This document shows positions 43,443 to 51,805 of a stretch of 64,000 bases of DNA, one piece after another. Under the pieces are notes generated by a model. It did not search any database, was not told the DNA's origin, and saw only the letters and a program-made list of their open reading frames with translations. Positions within the stretch are counted from its first letter, which is position 1; each line of letters opens with the position of its first letter. The stretch is from Roseinatronobacter thiooxidans. GTDB taxonomy: Bacteria > Pseudomonadota > Alphaproteobacteria > Rhodobacterales > Rhodobacteraceae. A program made the translations under genes and the position numbers. Location: positions 186,001 through 250,000 of the forward strand of contig NZ_MEHT01000007.1 in assembly GCF_001870675.1 (NCBI RefSeq). The letters are read 5' to 3'.

Positions 43443-44612
43443 TCAAGCGGCCATGCGGGGGCGTGCGGCCACCGCAGTGGCGGCGGCTTCGGCCAAAGTA
43501 TCGGCAGACAGCAGCGGCAGGCCCGACTCGATAATGATCTGCCGCCCTTCTTCCACATTGGTGCCCGCAAGGCGCACCACGACCGGCAGGGTCAGGTTCA
43601 GGTCGCGGTAAGCTTGCACCACACCAGCGGCCACCCAGTCGCAGCGGTTGATGCCTGCGAAGATATTGACCAAGATCACCGACACGTTCGGGTCTGACAG
43701 CACAGTGCGAAAGGCCGCGACCACGCGCTCCGCGCTGGCCCCGCCCCCGATATCAAGGAAATTGGCAGGCTGCCCGCCTGCAAGCTGGATCATGTCCATC
43801 GTGGCCATCGCCAGCCCTGCGCCATTGATGATGCAGCCGATATCGCCCTCCAGCCCCACATAGCTCAGGCCATGTTCAGCGGCGGCATCTTCGCGCGGGT
43901 CTTCTTGGCCCGGGTCGCGCAGGGCCGCGACTTCGGGGCGGCGGAACAGCGCGTTTGTGTCGAAACTCATCTTTGCATCCAGCGCCACCAGATCACCGCT
44001 GCCAGTGATAACCAGCGGGTTGATTTCCACCATCGTGGCATCCTGATCGCGGAAGGCGCGGTAGCAGGCGCGCAGCACCGTGGCGAATTGCGCAACCTGT
44101 GCGCCTGCCATGCCCAGCCCGAAGGCCAGTTCACGCGACTGGAACGGCGCAAGCCCCACGGCGGGGTCAATCACCATGCGGATCAGGGCGTCGGGCTGTT
44201 CTTCGGCCAGATCCTCGATCTCCATGCCCCCTTCGCGCGAGGCGACGATCATGATGCGTTCGGATTTGCGGTCCAGAACAAGGCCCAGATACAGTTCCTT
44301 GCCAATATCCGTGGCCTGTTCCACCAGCAGTCGGTGCACGGGCTTGCCGCCCGCATCCGTCTGCTTGGTCACCAGATTGCGGCCCAGAAGCGACAGCGCA
44401 AAGGCGCTGACTTCGGCCTCGGACTGGCACAGCTTGACGCCGCCTGCCGCCCCGCGCCCGCCTGCATGGACCTGCGCCTTGACGACAACCGGAAAGCCCA
44501 GTTTGCGCGCCTCGTGCATGGCCTGTTCGGGTGCAAAGGCAATGCCGCCATCGGGGACGGGCATGCCAAAGCGTTTTAAAAGATCCTTGGCCTGATGTTC
44601 GTGAATATCCAT
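43443..44612 (-). CDS. mtkA: Malate-CoA ligase (malate thiokinase) beta subunit
   Basis: The 389-residue ATP-grasp protein begins [20 protein letters not shown] and has [24 protein letters not shown]-site segment VEINPL and the C-terminal FLDIGGGAS and [11 protein letters not shown]. The fold is shared with SucC; the assignment as malate thiokinase rests on the adjacent MtkB-like partner and malyl-CoA lyase. GAGGGATT precedes the ATG. It is 14 nt after mcl. Confidence 0.86.
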   Translation of the reverse strand: MDIHEHQAKDLLKRFGMPVPDGGIAFAPEQAMHEARKLGFPVVVKAQVHAGGRGAAGGVKLCQSEAEVSAFALSLLGRNLVTKQTDAGGKPVHRLLVEQATDIGKELYLGLVLDRKSERIMIVASREGGMEIEDLAEEQPDALIRMVIDPAVGLAPFQSRELAFGLGMAGAQVAQFATVLRACYRAFRDQDATMVEINPLVITGSGDLVALDAKMSFDTNALFRRPEVAALRDPGQEDPREDAAAEHGLSYVGLEGDIGCIINGAGLAMATMDMIQLAGGQPANFLDIGGGASAERVVAAFRTVLSDPNVSVILVNIFAGINRCDWVAAGVVQAYRDLNLTLPVVVRLAGTNVEEGRQIIIESGLPLLSADTLAEAAATAVAARPRMAA

Positions 44613-44626
44613 GATCAATCCCTCTT

Positions 44627-45601
44627 TTATTCGGCGGCAACAGGGGCTTGCCCGCGCGCCTCGATGGCCTGAGCCAGTGAAATCACGTTCATCGCCATCT
44701 TCTCGGATGCTGCATCGATCATCTTGCCATCCAGCGCGGCGGCCCCTTTGCCTGCCGCTTCGGCCTTGCGCAATTCCTCGATAATGCGGTGTGCGCGGGT
44801 GACTTCGGCCTCTGGCGGGCTGAAAACGGTATTTGCCATCTCGATCTGGCTTGGATGAATGGCCCATTTCCCTTCAAACCCAAGGGCCGCAGCGCGTTCG
44901 GCGGCCAGAATATAGCCATCAGGGTCGGCGAAATCGCCAAAGGGGCCGTCCAGCGCGCGCAAACCATAGGCACGGCAGGCAATGATCATACGCGACAGTG
45001 ACGCATGCCATTGATCGCCCGGATAGGCGGGGTTCAACCCGCCGATATTGACTGTGCGCGCGCGCATGGAGGCTGCGTAATCCGCCACCCCGAAATGCAA
45101 CGCTTCCAACCGCGAGTCGGATGTGGCGGCATAGCGGGCAATCTCTTCGACATTGGCCATGCCAAGGGCGGTTTCTATCAGCGCCTCGATCCCCACACGG
45201 CGGGTCAATCCACAGGCCTGCTCGATCTGGTTGACCAGTGCTTCAACCATATACAGATCGGCCACAACGCCCAGTTTCGGCACCAAGAGCATATGCACGC
45301 GGTCGCCTGCCTGTTCCATGATATCGACCACATCGCGGTACATATAGGGCGTGTCCAACCCGTTGATCCGCACACTGACAGTCTTGCCGCGTGCTTCCCA
45401 GTCGATGCGGTTCAGCGCCTCGACCGCGTTTTTGCGGGCCTGTGCCTTTTCGGGCGGGGCCACGGCATCTTCCAGATCCAGAAACACCACATCGGCGGCA
45501 CTTTCAGCGGCCTTGTCGATCATGGTGACATTCGATGCGGGTACTGCAAGCGTAGAGCGTTGCAGCCGCTGCCTGCGCAGCGGATAAAGAGAATGGCTCA
45601 T
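44627..45601 (-). CDS. mcl: L-malyl-CoA/beta-methylmalyl-CoA lyase
   Basis: The 324-residue CitE-like lyase has [31 protein letters not shown], a substrate Arg in [21 protein letters not shown] and [15 protein letters not shown]. Mcl cleaves malyl-CoA to acetyl-CoA and glyoxylate and can condense glyoxylate with propionyl-CoA; in Chloroflexus the enzyme also cleaves citramalyl-CoA. Whether this copy is trifunctional is unknown but would complete the chemistry offered by mct and meh. It is 12 nt after the aminotransferase gene. Confidence 0.88.
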   Translation of the reverse strand: MSHSLYPLRRQRLQRSTLAVPASNVTMIDKAAESAADVVFLDLEDAVAPPEKAQARKNAVEALNRIDWEARGKTVSVRINGLDTPYMYRDVVDIMEQAGDRVHMLLVPKLGVVADLYMVEALVNQIEQACGLTRRVGIEALIETALGMANVEEIARYAATSDSRLEALHFGVADYAASMRARTVNIGGLNPAYPGDQWHASLSRMIIACRAYGLRALDGPFGDFADPDGYILAAERAAALGFEGKWAIHPSQIEMANTVFSPPEAEVTRAHRIIEELRKAEAAGKGAAALDGKMIDAASEKMAMNVISLAQAIEARGQAPVAAE

Positions 45602-45613
45602 CGGGGGAAATCC

Positions 45614-46813
45614 TTATTCGGCGGCTATGGACAGGGCAGGCGCTTGGGCTTCGCCAGCGAAGATATGTTGCGCGGCGGTAATGCCAGCACCAAGGGTGAC
45701 AGGCGCACCCGCCGCTTTCAGCGACAATTCGGCAATGCCAAGGGCAGTCAGACACATGCCTTCATTCAGATCGCCCAAATGGCCGATGCGGAACGCCTTG
45801 CCCGCAAGCGGGCCAAGCCCGCCGCCGAAATGGGTGTTGTACCGCGTGCGCGCGATCGAGATCACCTCGCGCGCGTCAATGCCGTGGGGGGTGCGGATGG
45901 CGGTCACCGTGTCCGAGGCGAAGATGCGATGCTCGGCCACAGTGGACAGGCCAAGAGCGGCCACGCCCGCGCGCACCCCTTCGGCCAGCCGGTGATGGCG
46001 GGCAAAGACATTTTCCAGCCCCTCGCTGTGCAACCGCGTCAGCGCGGCGCGCAACCCGTGCAGCAATTGCGCAGGCGGGGTGAAACAGAACGAGCCACCC
46101 TCATGCGCGGCCAGCATGGCGCGCAGGTTCAGAAAGCTGCGTGGCATATGGCTGTTCTCCATCGCGGCAAGGGCGCGCGGGCTGGCGGCCAGAATGCCCA
46201 GCCCTGCGGGGCACATCAGCCCTTTCTGGCTGCCCGCCACGGCCATATCGACGCCCCATTGGTCCATCTCGAAGGGGATGGACCCGATAGAGGACACACC
46301 ATCCACAAACAACAGCGCATCATGGAAACAGGCGTCCAGCGCGTGACGCACGGCACCCACATCCGAGGTGACACCCGTTGCGGTTTCATTATGAGTGACA
46401 AACACCGCCCTAATCTCGCCATGCCGGTCAGCACCAAGGCGGCGTTCCACCTCGCGCACCGGACAGGGCGCACCCCATGCGACATCGATAATCTCGACCT
46501 GCAAGCCCATCGCCTGCGCCATATCGGCCCAGAGTGCGGAAAACTGCCCGTGGCGTGCCATCAGCACTTTGTCGCCCGCATTCAGCGTGTTGGTGATTGC
46601 CGCTTCCCATGCGGCTGTGCCGGAACCGGGAAGCAAGGCAATCTGCGCCTCTCGCGTGCCGAAGACGGGCTTCAGCCCTGCCAGCACAGGCTGCAACAAA
46701 GCGCCGAATTCCGGCGCGCGGTGGTCTTGCATCGGCACGATCATGGCGCGCTGCACGTCAGCGGGCACATTGGTGGGGCCGGGAATGAACAGATGGGCAG
46801 TGCCGGTCAGCAT
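45614..46813 (-). CDS. Class V aminotransferase, glyoxylate-using (serine- or aspartate-glyoxylate type)
   Basis: The 399-residue PLP enzyme has IPGPTNVPADVQRAM, the GSGTAAWEAAITN cofactor region, HNETATGV, VDGVSSIGSIPFEMD and the Schiff-base Lys in AGSQKGLMCP. It belongs to the group of serine-glyoxylate aminotransferase (SgaA) and aspartate-glyoxylate aminotransferase (BhcA); the amino donor cannot be settled by eye. As first gene of the operon it would turn the glyoxylate made by Mcl into glycine. A good GGGAGGATT site precedes the ATG at 46813. Confidence 0.85.
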   Translation of the reverse strand: MLTGTAHLFIPGPTNVPADVQRAMIVPMQDHRAPEFGALLQPVLAGLKPVFGTREAQIALLPGSGTAAWEAAITNTLNAGDKVLMARHGQFSALWADMAQAMGLQVEIIDVAWGAPCPVREVERRLGADRHGEIRAVFVTHNETATGVTSDVGAVRHALDACFHDALLFVDGVSSIGSIPFEMDQWGVDMAVAGSQKGLMCPAGLGILAASPRALAAMENSHMPRSFLNLRAMLAAHEGGSFCFTPPAQLLHGLRAALTRLHSEGLENVFARHHRLAEGVRAGVAALGLSTVAEHRIFASDTVTAIRTPHGIDAREVISIARTRYNTHFGGGLGPLAGKAFRIGHLGDLNEGMCLTALGIAELSLKAAGAPVTLGAGITAAQHIFAGEAQAPALSIAAE

Positions 46814-46937
46814 AACGAATCCTCCCTCGTTAGCGTCACCATGACAGACGCAACCGCGATGCTGCGAATGAAAGCGGGTTCTGCTGTAAATGCGAGAGTT
46901 TACACAAACGTGTTCTTGTAATATTGTAAACACAACA

Positions 46938-46945
46938 TTTGCAAA
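46938..46945 (+). promoter_or_regulatory. Candidate ScfR/PccR-type operator TTTGCAAA
   Basis: The palindrome TTTGCAAA lies 20 nt before the regulator ATG in the divergent 152-bp promoter region. A weaker related octamer, ATTGTAAA, is at 46923-46930 and an inverted pair GTAAA/TTTAC is at 46886-46903. TTTGCAAA is the half-site known for PccR and RamB family regulators. Confidence 0.5.
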
Positions 46946-46965
46946 GACTGTCGAGGGATGGCAAC

Positions 46966-48372
46966 ATGCGCAAAACCTTTATCGGGCCCCATCTGCGCCG
47001 CCTGCGACAGGATGCCGGTGAAACCCAAGCCCATATGGCGCGGCGGCTGGGGATCAGCGCGGCCTATGTCAACCTGCTGGAAAACAACCAGCGGTCGGTG
47101 TCTGTGGCCATTTTGCTGCGGCTGTTTGAACATTACGGTGTGGATTGGCACGACATTGCCGAAGATGGCGCAGGCGCGCGGCTGGCAGATATGCGCGGTG
47201 CGCTGCAAGACCCGTTATTTGACGGCACGCGCCCCGATCTGCATGAATTGCGCGGCGCGCAGACCCATAGCCCCACTGTGATCGAGGCCTTCTTGCGCCT
47301 GCACCGCGCCTATATGACCGCCTCTGACCAGTTGCTGGCCCTTGCCGCCCACCCCGGAGAGATGGAGCCGATTTTCAGCGCATCGCCCGAAGGGGCCGTG
47401 CATCATTTCTTTCGCCGCCAGCGCAACCATTTCCCCGTGCTGGAACAGGCCGCAGCTGAAGTCTGGGGCGATGCACCGCCCGCCACAGATGACCTGTATG
47501 CCGCGCTGAAAGCGCGCCTGCATGACCGCCATGGAATTTCTGTCCGGCAGGTGCGGGTCAATGACCTGCCCCGCACCCTGCGCCAATATGACCAAAGGCG
47601 CGGCGAAGTGCTGCTATCCGAAGCCCTTGACCACCCCAACCGTGTCTTTCAGCTGGTGCATGTTCTGGGGCTGATCGAATGCCGCGACCAGATCGAGGGG
47701 TTGCTTGTCACCTCCGGGATTGAAGACAAACAGGGTCGCGCGCGCTGTCTGGTGGAACTGGCAAATTATTTCTCTGCCGCAGTCCTGATGCCCTATGACG
47801 CCTTTCTGGCCGAGGCGCGCGCCTCGAAATATGATTTCGACCATTTGGCCACGCGCTTTGGTGTCAGTTTTGAACAGGCCTGCCACCGCGCCACAACAAT
47901 GCAGCGCGAAGGGGCGCAGGGTGTTGCCTTTTTCTTTCTGCGTTTGGACAAGGCGGGCAACGTGACCAAACGCTTCAATGCAACCGATTTTCATCTGGCC
48001 GAATATGGCGGTGCCTGCCCCAAGCTGGATGTGCACATGACCTTTCGCCTGCCGGGGCGGATTGTGCCGCAGCTGGTGGAAATGCCCGATGCTTCGCAAT
48101 ATTTCGTCTTCGCGCGCACTGTGGACCGCCCGACATTTGAACGCCACGGGCAGGATAACCGGCTGACTGTGGCGATGGGCTGCACGATCCAGCATGCGCC
48201 GGAAATCGGCTATGCCGAAGGGATTGCCCTGCAAGGGGCCGCGGCCACGCCCATCGGGATCAACTGCCGCATCTGCCCGCGCGCGGGCTGTGAACAACGC
48301 GCGCATCAGGCCAGTGTGCTGAAAACCCCTGTCGATGAAAGCCGCAGAGGGGCCACGCGCTATGATGCCTGA
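46966..48372 (+). CDS. Short-chain fatty acyl-CoA regulator (ScfR/PccR/RamB family)
   Basis: The 468-residue regulator has an N-terminal XRE helix-turn-helix (LRRLRQDAGETQAHMARRLG, residues ~10-60) and a middle IrrE/M78-peptidase-like region (LLSEALDHPNRVFQLVHVLG, without a clear HExxH). A C-terminal Cys-rich DUF2083-type segment contains CRICPRAGCEQRA. Family members sense acyl-CoA (propionyl-, acetyl-CoA) and control propionyl-CoA carboxylase or glyoxylate-bypass genes. It is divergent from the malyl-CoA operon and probably controls it. GAGGGATG precedes the ATG at 46966. Confidence 0.87.
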   Translation: MRKTFIGPHLRRLRQDAGETQAHMARRLGISAAYVNLLENNQRSVSVAILLRLFEHYGVDWHDIAEDGAGARLADMRGALQDPLFDGTRPDLHELRGAQTHSPTVIEAFLRLHRAYMTASDQLLALAAHPGEMEPIFSASPEGAVHHFFRRQRNHFPVLEQAAAEVWGDAPPATDDLYAALKARLHDRHGISVRQVRVNDLPRTLRQYDQRRGEVLLSEALDHPNRVFQLVHVLGLIECRDQIEGLLVTSGIEDKQGRARCLVELANYFSAAVLMPYDAFLAEARASKYDFDHLATRFGVSFEQACHRATTMQREGAQGVAFFFLRLDKAGNVTKRFNATDFHLAEYGGACPKLDVHMTFRLPGRIVPQLVEMPDASQYFVFARTVDRPTFERHGQDNRLTVAMGCTIQHAPEIGYAEGIALQGAAATPIGINCRICPRAGCEQRAHQASVLKTPVDESRRGATRYDA

Positions 48373-48489
48373 GCGGGCAGTTGTGCCAGCCACCTGTGCG
48401 CCTTAGCACAGCAGCTGTTGGCCTGTGTCCCATGCGGATGGCCGCGAATTGCGCTATATGTGGCTCAAGTCAATATGCAGGAGCACGCC

Positions 48490-49404
48490 ATGACACCCCC
48501 ACACGCGCAAGCGCCCATTGCAGGACTGCACCATGTCACTGCCATTTCCGGCCCAGCGCAGGAAAATCTGGAATTCTACACAAGCACGCTGAAAACGCGG
48601 CTGATTAAACAGACGGTCAATTTCGATGCGCCTGAAATGTACCATCTGTATTATGGCGCAAAGGATGCGACGCCCGGTTCCGTGCTGACATTCTTCAACC
48701 GCGAGTCGCGCGAACAGGGGCAGGCGGGCGCAGGGGCCGCGCAGGCTTTTGCCTATGCGGTCGCGCCCGATGATCTGGCGCGGTGGCATGCCGAACTTGG
48801 CGGGCGGATAACAACGCGCTTTGGCGCGCAGGTGCTGTCGCTAAGCGACCCGCATGGCCAAGCCTTTGAAATGGTGGCAGATGCGGATGCGGGCGCATGG
48901 GGCGAGTTTCATTCGGTCACCCTATGGGTCGCGGACCCTGCCCCCACGGCGCAAATTCTGACCGAGGTGTTCGGCTATGCCTTTGCGGGCGAAGACCGCG
49001 GGCCGGATGGCACACGCCTGCGCTACACCCTGCCCGGCGATGCGCCGGGGCGCGTGGTGGACCTGTGGCGCGCGGACACGCCGCGCAAGGCCCGCCCCGG
49101 CCCTGGCACCATCCACCATGTGGCCTTTCGCGCGCGCGACGGCGCGCATCAGCAACAGTTGCGCGCGGCATTGCTGGCGCGGGGTGAAAACGTAACCGAG
49201 GTGAAGGACCGCCAGTATTTCAAAGCCATCTATTTCCGCGAACCGAGCGGGATATTGTTTGAAATCGCCACTGACGGGCCGGGTTTTGATGCGGACGAGC
49301 CGATGTCCAGCCTTGGCCAAAGCCTGAAGCTGCCCCCCCAGCACGAGCCGCGCCGCGCGGAATTGGAACAGCGCTTGCCACCGCTGAAGCTGACGCACGC
49401 ATAA
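48490..49404 (+). CDS. VOC-family ring-cleaving dioxygenase-like protein (LinE/MhqO type)
   Basis: The 304-residue protein has two vicinal-oxygen-chelate modules: GLHHVTAISGPAQENLEFYT at the N-terminus and TIHHVAFRARDGAHQQQLRA near 210. Metal ligands are the His in LHHVT and IHHVAF and the Glu in ILFEIATDGPGF. Related proteins are annotated as hydroquinone or chlorohydroquinone dioxygenases and some protect from thiol-reactive quinones. AGGAG precedes the ATG at 48490. Confidence 0.82.
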   Translation: MTPPHAQAPIAGLHHVTAISGPAQENLEFYTSTLKTRLIKQTVNFDAPEMYHLYYGAKDATPGSVLTFFNRESREQGQAGAGAAQAFAYAVAPDDLARWHAELGGRITTRFGAQVLSLSDPHGQAFEMVADADAGAWGEFHSVTLWVADPAPTAQILTEVFGYAFAGEDRGPDGTRLRYTLPGDAPGRVVDLWRADTPRKARPGPGTIHHVAFRARDGAHQQQLRAALLARGENVTEVKDRQYFKAIYFREPSGILFEIATDGPGFDADEPMSSLGQSLKLPPQHEPRRAELEQRLPPLKLTHA

Positions 49405-49553
49405 CACCCAAGGGCGCGCCGCACAAAACATGCGGGAGTCCCTGATGCAGGTTAGTGTCGGGGTGCAGGCAACCAGCGAAAGCTGTCTGGTGGCGCATAT
49501 GGCCTTGCGGTGTGTTCGGCCAGCGCCAACCCCCTTCTGAAAGGACCAACGCG

Positions 49554-49712
49554 ATGGGTAACGACAAGAAGAAAAAAGCCGCATCAGGATCAAAAGCTGC
49601 CAAACCGCAATCGGATTACAAGGCAAATGAATCCGAGGGCAAGGCCAGCAAATCCGACAGCAAATTTCAAAAAGCCATCGGCAAGGCAAAAGACGCCTCG
49701 CGCAAGGGCTAA
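49554..49712 (+). CDS. 52-residue Lys/Ser-rich basic protein
   Basis: A short, very hydrophilic protein (MGNDKKKKAASGSKAAKPQS and onward) is rich in Lys, Ser and Ala and ends in KAKDASRKG. The composition suggests a disordered nucleic-acid-associated or stress protein. GAAAGG precedes the ATG at 49554. No family is recognised and no EcfG promoter is seen. Confidence 0.5.
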   Translation: MGNDKKKKAASGSKAAKPQSDYKANESEGKASKSDSKFQKAIGKAKDASRKG

Positions 49713-49772
49713 AGCAACCTCAGGAAAAAACTGACAGACTTTCGGTTCAAAATTGCGGCCAAACCAAAAAAG

Positions 49773-49879
49773 CTAAAGCGTTTCGGTGTTGCACCAAAAA
49801 ACCGGAACGCTTTCAGCGCGCCCGCTCACTGCCGGTTGGCAGAAAGCCTGCACTGCTTGGGCGGTGCAGGCTTTCTGCC
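49773..49879. repeat. Two adjacent inverted repeats
   Basis: A 13-bp repeat with one wobble (AAAGCGTTTCGGT / ACCGGAACGCTTT, ~49773-49813) is followed by a perfect 16-bp inverted repeat (49838-49853 with 49864-49879). They separate the basic-protein gene from the convergent small gene. They may act as terminators although neither has a long U run. Confidence 0.6.
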
Positions 49880-49889
49880 GCGCGCCCCC

Positions 49890-50126
49890 TTACCGCCGCC
49901 GGACAGAGTTGCCACCCGCTACAATCCCGTTAATCAGGGCTGCGACGGCTGCGTGTTTGTCTGCGTGATCACCAGCGGGGGCATATTCATGGGCATCTGC
50001 CGCATCCCGCAACAGGCCGACAATCTCTTTCTCGGGCAGGATGTTGCGGTCATTCAGCGCCAGAAGCAGCGCTTCACAAATGGCCAAGGCGGCTGTTCCG
50101 GCAATATCGTTGGGGACAGTCATCAT
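49890..50126 (-). CDS. Small conserved hypothetical protein
   Basis: The soluble protein of 78 residues begins MMTVPNDIAGTAALAICEAL and continues with a helical stretch LLLALNDRNILPEKEIVGLL. I recall similar short proteins in alphaproteobacteria but no function. The ATG pair at 50126/50123 follows GAGG; an ATG at 50141 is less well placed. It is divergent from the Crp/Fnr-type gene. Confidence 0.6.
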   Translation of the reverse strand: MMTVPNDIAGTAALAICEALLLALNDRNILPEKEIVGLLRDAADAHEYAPAGDHADKHAAVAALINGIVAGGNSVRRR

Positions 50127-50178
50127 CAGCCTCGCTTTCATATGGACAGGAACGGATGCGCCTGCATCCGCGTCATCG

Positions 50179-50203
50179 GGAACGTTGCGTGATCTTAGGG
50201 GTT
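50179..50203 (+). promoter_or_regulatory. Weak EcfG-like promoter upstream of the Crp/Fnr gene
   Basis: GGAAC (50179-50183), 16 nt, GGTT (50200-50203) has one mismatch and uses the GGTT variant seen before csbD. Confidence 0.35.
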
Positions 50204-50301
50204 GTCGTGTTGAAATGACTGATCCAAAGCAGCTTGACTCGGAACTTTATAAACGATCTGGAAGGGCTGGCAGCATTCCGCCATGCCTTGGGGCGACATG
50301 C

Positions 50302-51033
50302 ATGCAAATCGCGCACAGCGCCCTGACCCAAAAACTCTCTGCTTTTGTGGTGTTGTCAGACACCGATCTGGACACGCTGGCGCGATTTCACCGCCGCAGG
50401 CGCAGCTTTGCTGCCGGACATTCCCTGATCCATGAAGGGCAAAACCACAAATCCGCCTTCATTCTGGCCGAAGGCTGGGCCTGTTCCTACAAGATGTTGC
50501 CAGATGGCGAGCGACAGATCGTCGGCATTCAGATCGCAGGTGACTTTCTGGGCTTGCGCAGCATTCTGTTCCGAACCTCGGATCATAGTCTGGAAGCGGT
50601 GACCCGCATTGAGGCATCCGAAGTGCTGGCATCCGATATTCTGGACAGTTTCGCGCAAGCCCCGCGCCTTGCCACCGCTGTGCTATGGGCCGCATCGCGG
50701 GATGAGGCGATGGTGGTCGAGCATCTGGTCAATCTGGGGCGGCGCTCTGCCGAGATGCGCATGGCGCATTTCCTGCTGGAACTGCGCGCAAGGCTGAAAC
50801 TTGTCGGCATCGGCGATGCAAGCGGGTTTGACTGCCCGCTGACACAATACCATTTGGCCGATATCCTTGGCCTGAGCGCGGTGCATGTCAATCGCGTCTT
50901 GCGTCATTTGCGCGAAGATGGGCTGGTCACCTTTCAGAAAGGGCGTGTCATGTTCCATGACATTGCCGCACTTGGAACCCTTGCAGGGTTCGACCCCGAT
51001 TATCTGGATCAGGACGGGCCATTGCTGCGCTAG
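50302..51033 (+). CDS. Crp/Fnr family transcriptional regulator
   Basis: The 243-residue regulator has an N-terminal cyclic-nucleotide-like beta barrel (LSAFVVLSDTDLDTLARF, then GERQIVGIQIAGDFLGL) and a C-terminal winged helix (~residues 160-225) with CPLTQYHLADILGLSAVHVN and RVLRHLREDGL. No Fnr-type Cys cluster is visible, so it is not an obvious oxygen sensor. The ATG at 50302 follows GGGGCG; another in-frame ATG at 50215 would add 29 residues. The target genes are unknown. Confidence 0.85.
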   Translation: MQIAHSALTQKLSAFVVLSDTDLDTLARFHRRRRSFAAGHSLIHEGQNHKSAFILAEGWACSYKMLPDGERQIVGIQIAGDFLGLRSILFRTSDHSLEAVTRIEASEVLASDILDSFAQAPRLATAVLWAASRDEAMVVEHLVNLGRRSAEMRMAHFLLELRARLKLVGIGDASGFDCPLTQYHLADILGLSAVHVNRVLRHLREDGLVTFQKGRVMFHDIAALGTLAGFDPDYLDQDGPLLR

Positions 51034-51340
51034 TGCTCCGTGCCTGACACAAAATGCCGCCCTGCGTGACAAAGGGCGGTTTGGCGGGGTTTTCAGCCGT
51101 TTGCGCGGAGTCAAGGCGCGTAGCGCCGCCGCGCATCGCCGGGCCGTACCCCGGCACGGCGATTTGGCTTGGCTACGCGCAAAGCCTTGATCTTTCGCGG
51201 ATTTGGCTGGTATAAAGTGCTGTAGCAGGGCGCGAGGATCGCCGCACCACGGCCCGACGCTACGCGGCTTGGGTCATCTTTCCAATCTCCGCCAGGCCCT
51301 CAAACCTGTCATTGCGCATTTTTTTGTCAGATAGGAACCA
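51034..51340. other. Intergenic region with a long structured inverted repeat
   Basis: About 307 bp without a gene. Nested repeats at 51111-51190 (TCAAGGC/GCCTTGA, GCGTAGC/GCTACGC, ATCGCC/GGCGAT and an inner GCCGGG/CCCGGC) could fold into one ~80-nt hairpin with small internal loops. The rest, 51200-51330, shows no feature I can name. Confidence 0.55.
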
Positions 51341-51682
51341 TCAACTATAAGCGCTTTCCTTGCCGAAATGCCGTGTCAGCAGATAATAGACGACAGCGCG
51401 GTATTTGTTGCGCTCTGAGCGTCCGTATTGTTCGATCACTGCATCAATCGCATCATGCAACTCCTGTCCGTCAGACAGACCCAGCCGCTTTATCAGAAAA
51501 TTCCGGCGCACTGTGTCCAGTTCATGCTGTTGGGTGGCCGCGACTGTGCTGGCATCGGCATTATAGATCGACGGGCCACACCCGATCGTCACTTTGCGCA
51601 GCAAATCCATATCGGGTTCAACCCCGCATTTTTCGCGCAGATCGCTTGCATAACGCGCGATCAGGTCATCTCTGCGTCCCAT
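51341..51682 (-). CDS. DUF2853 family protein
   Basis: The 113-residue soluble protein matches DUF2853: N-terminal MGRRDDLIARYASDLREKCG, the central IYNADASTVAATQQHELDTV and the end KYRAVVYYLLTRHFGKE. Function is unknown. GGAGATT lies 8 nt before the ATG at 51682, which is preferred to an upstream in-frame start. It is transcribed alone. Confidence 0.85.
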   Translation of the reverse strand: MGRRDDLIARYASDLREKCGVEPDMDLLRKVTIGCGPSIYNADASTVAATQQHELDTVRRNFLIKRLGLSDGQELHDAIDAVIEQYGRSERNKYRAVVYYLLTRHFGKESAYS

Positions 51683-51805
51683 ATCTTTAATCTCCAAAAT
51701 TGAAATCATGAAAAAAGCCTTGATCCGACTGCGCAGATCAGGCCCAGAGTGGAAGAAAACCCACCCTGAACCAAGTTAAATTTGCACGCTGCGGCTAATT
51801 TTTCG

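Noticed and set aside
45005-46921. A 638-codon open frame on the plus strand
   Set aside because: It runs antisense through the mcl and aminotransferase genes, whose motifs are clear on the minus strand. Its composition (His, Gln, Arg rich) is typical of shadow frames in high-GC DNA.
50150-50175. GGAAC-N17-CGTC on the plus strand upstream of the Crp/Fnr gene
   Set aside because: The last base of the -10 element differs and a better-placed GGAAC-N16-GGTT lies just downstream; neither is strong enough to claim both.
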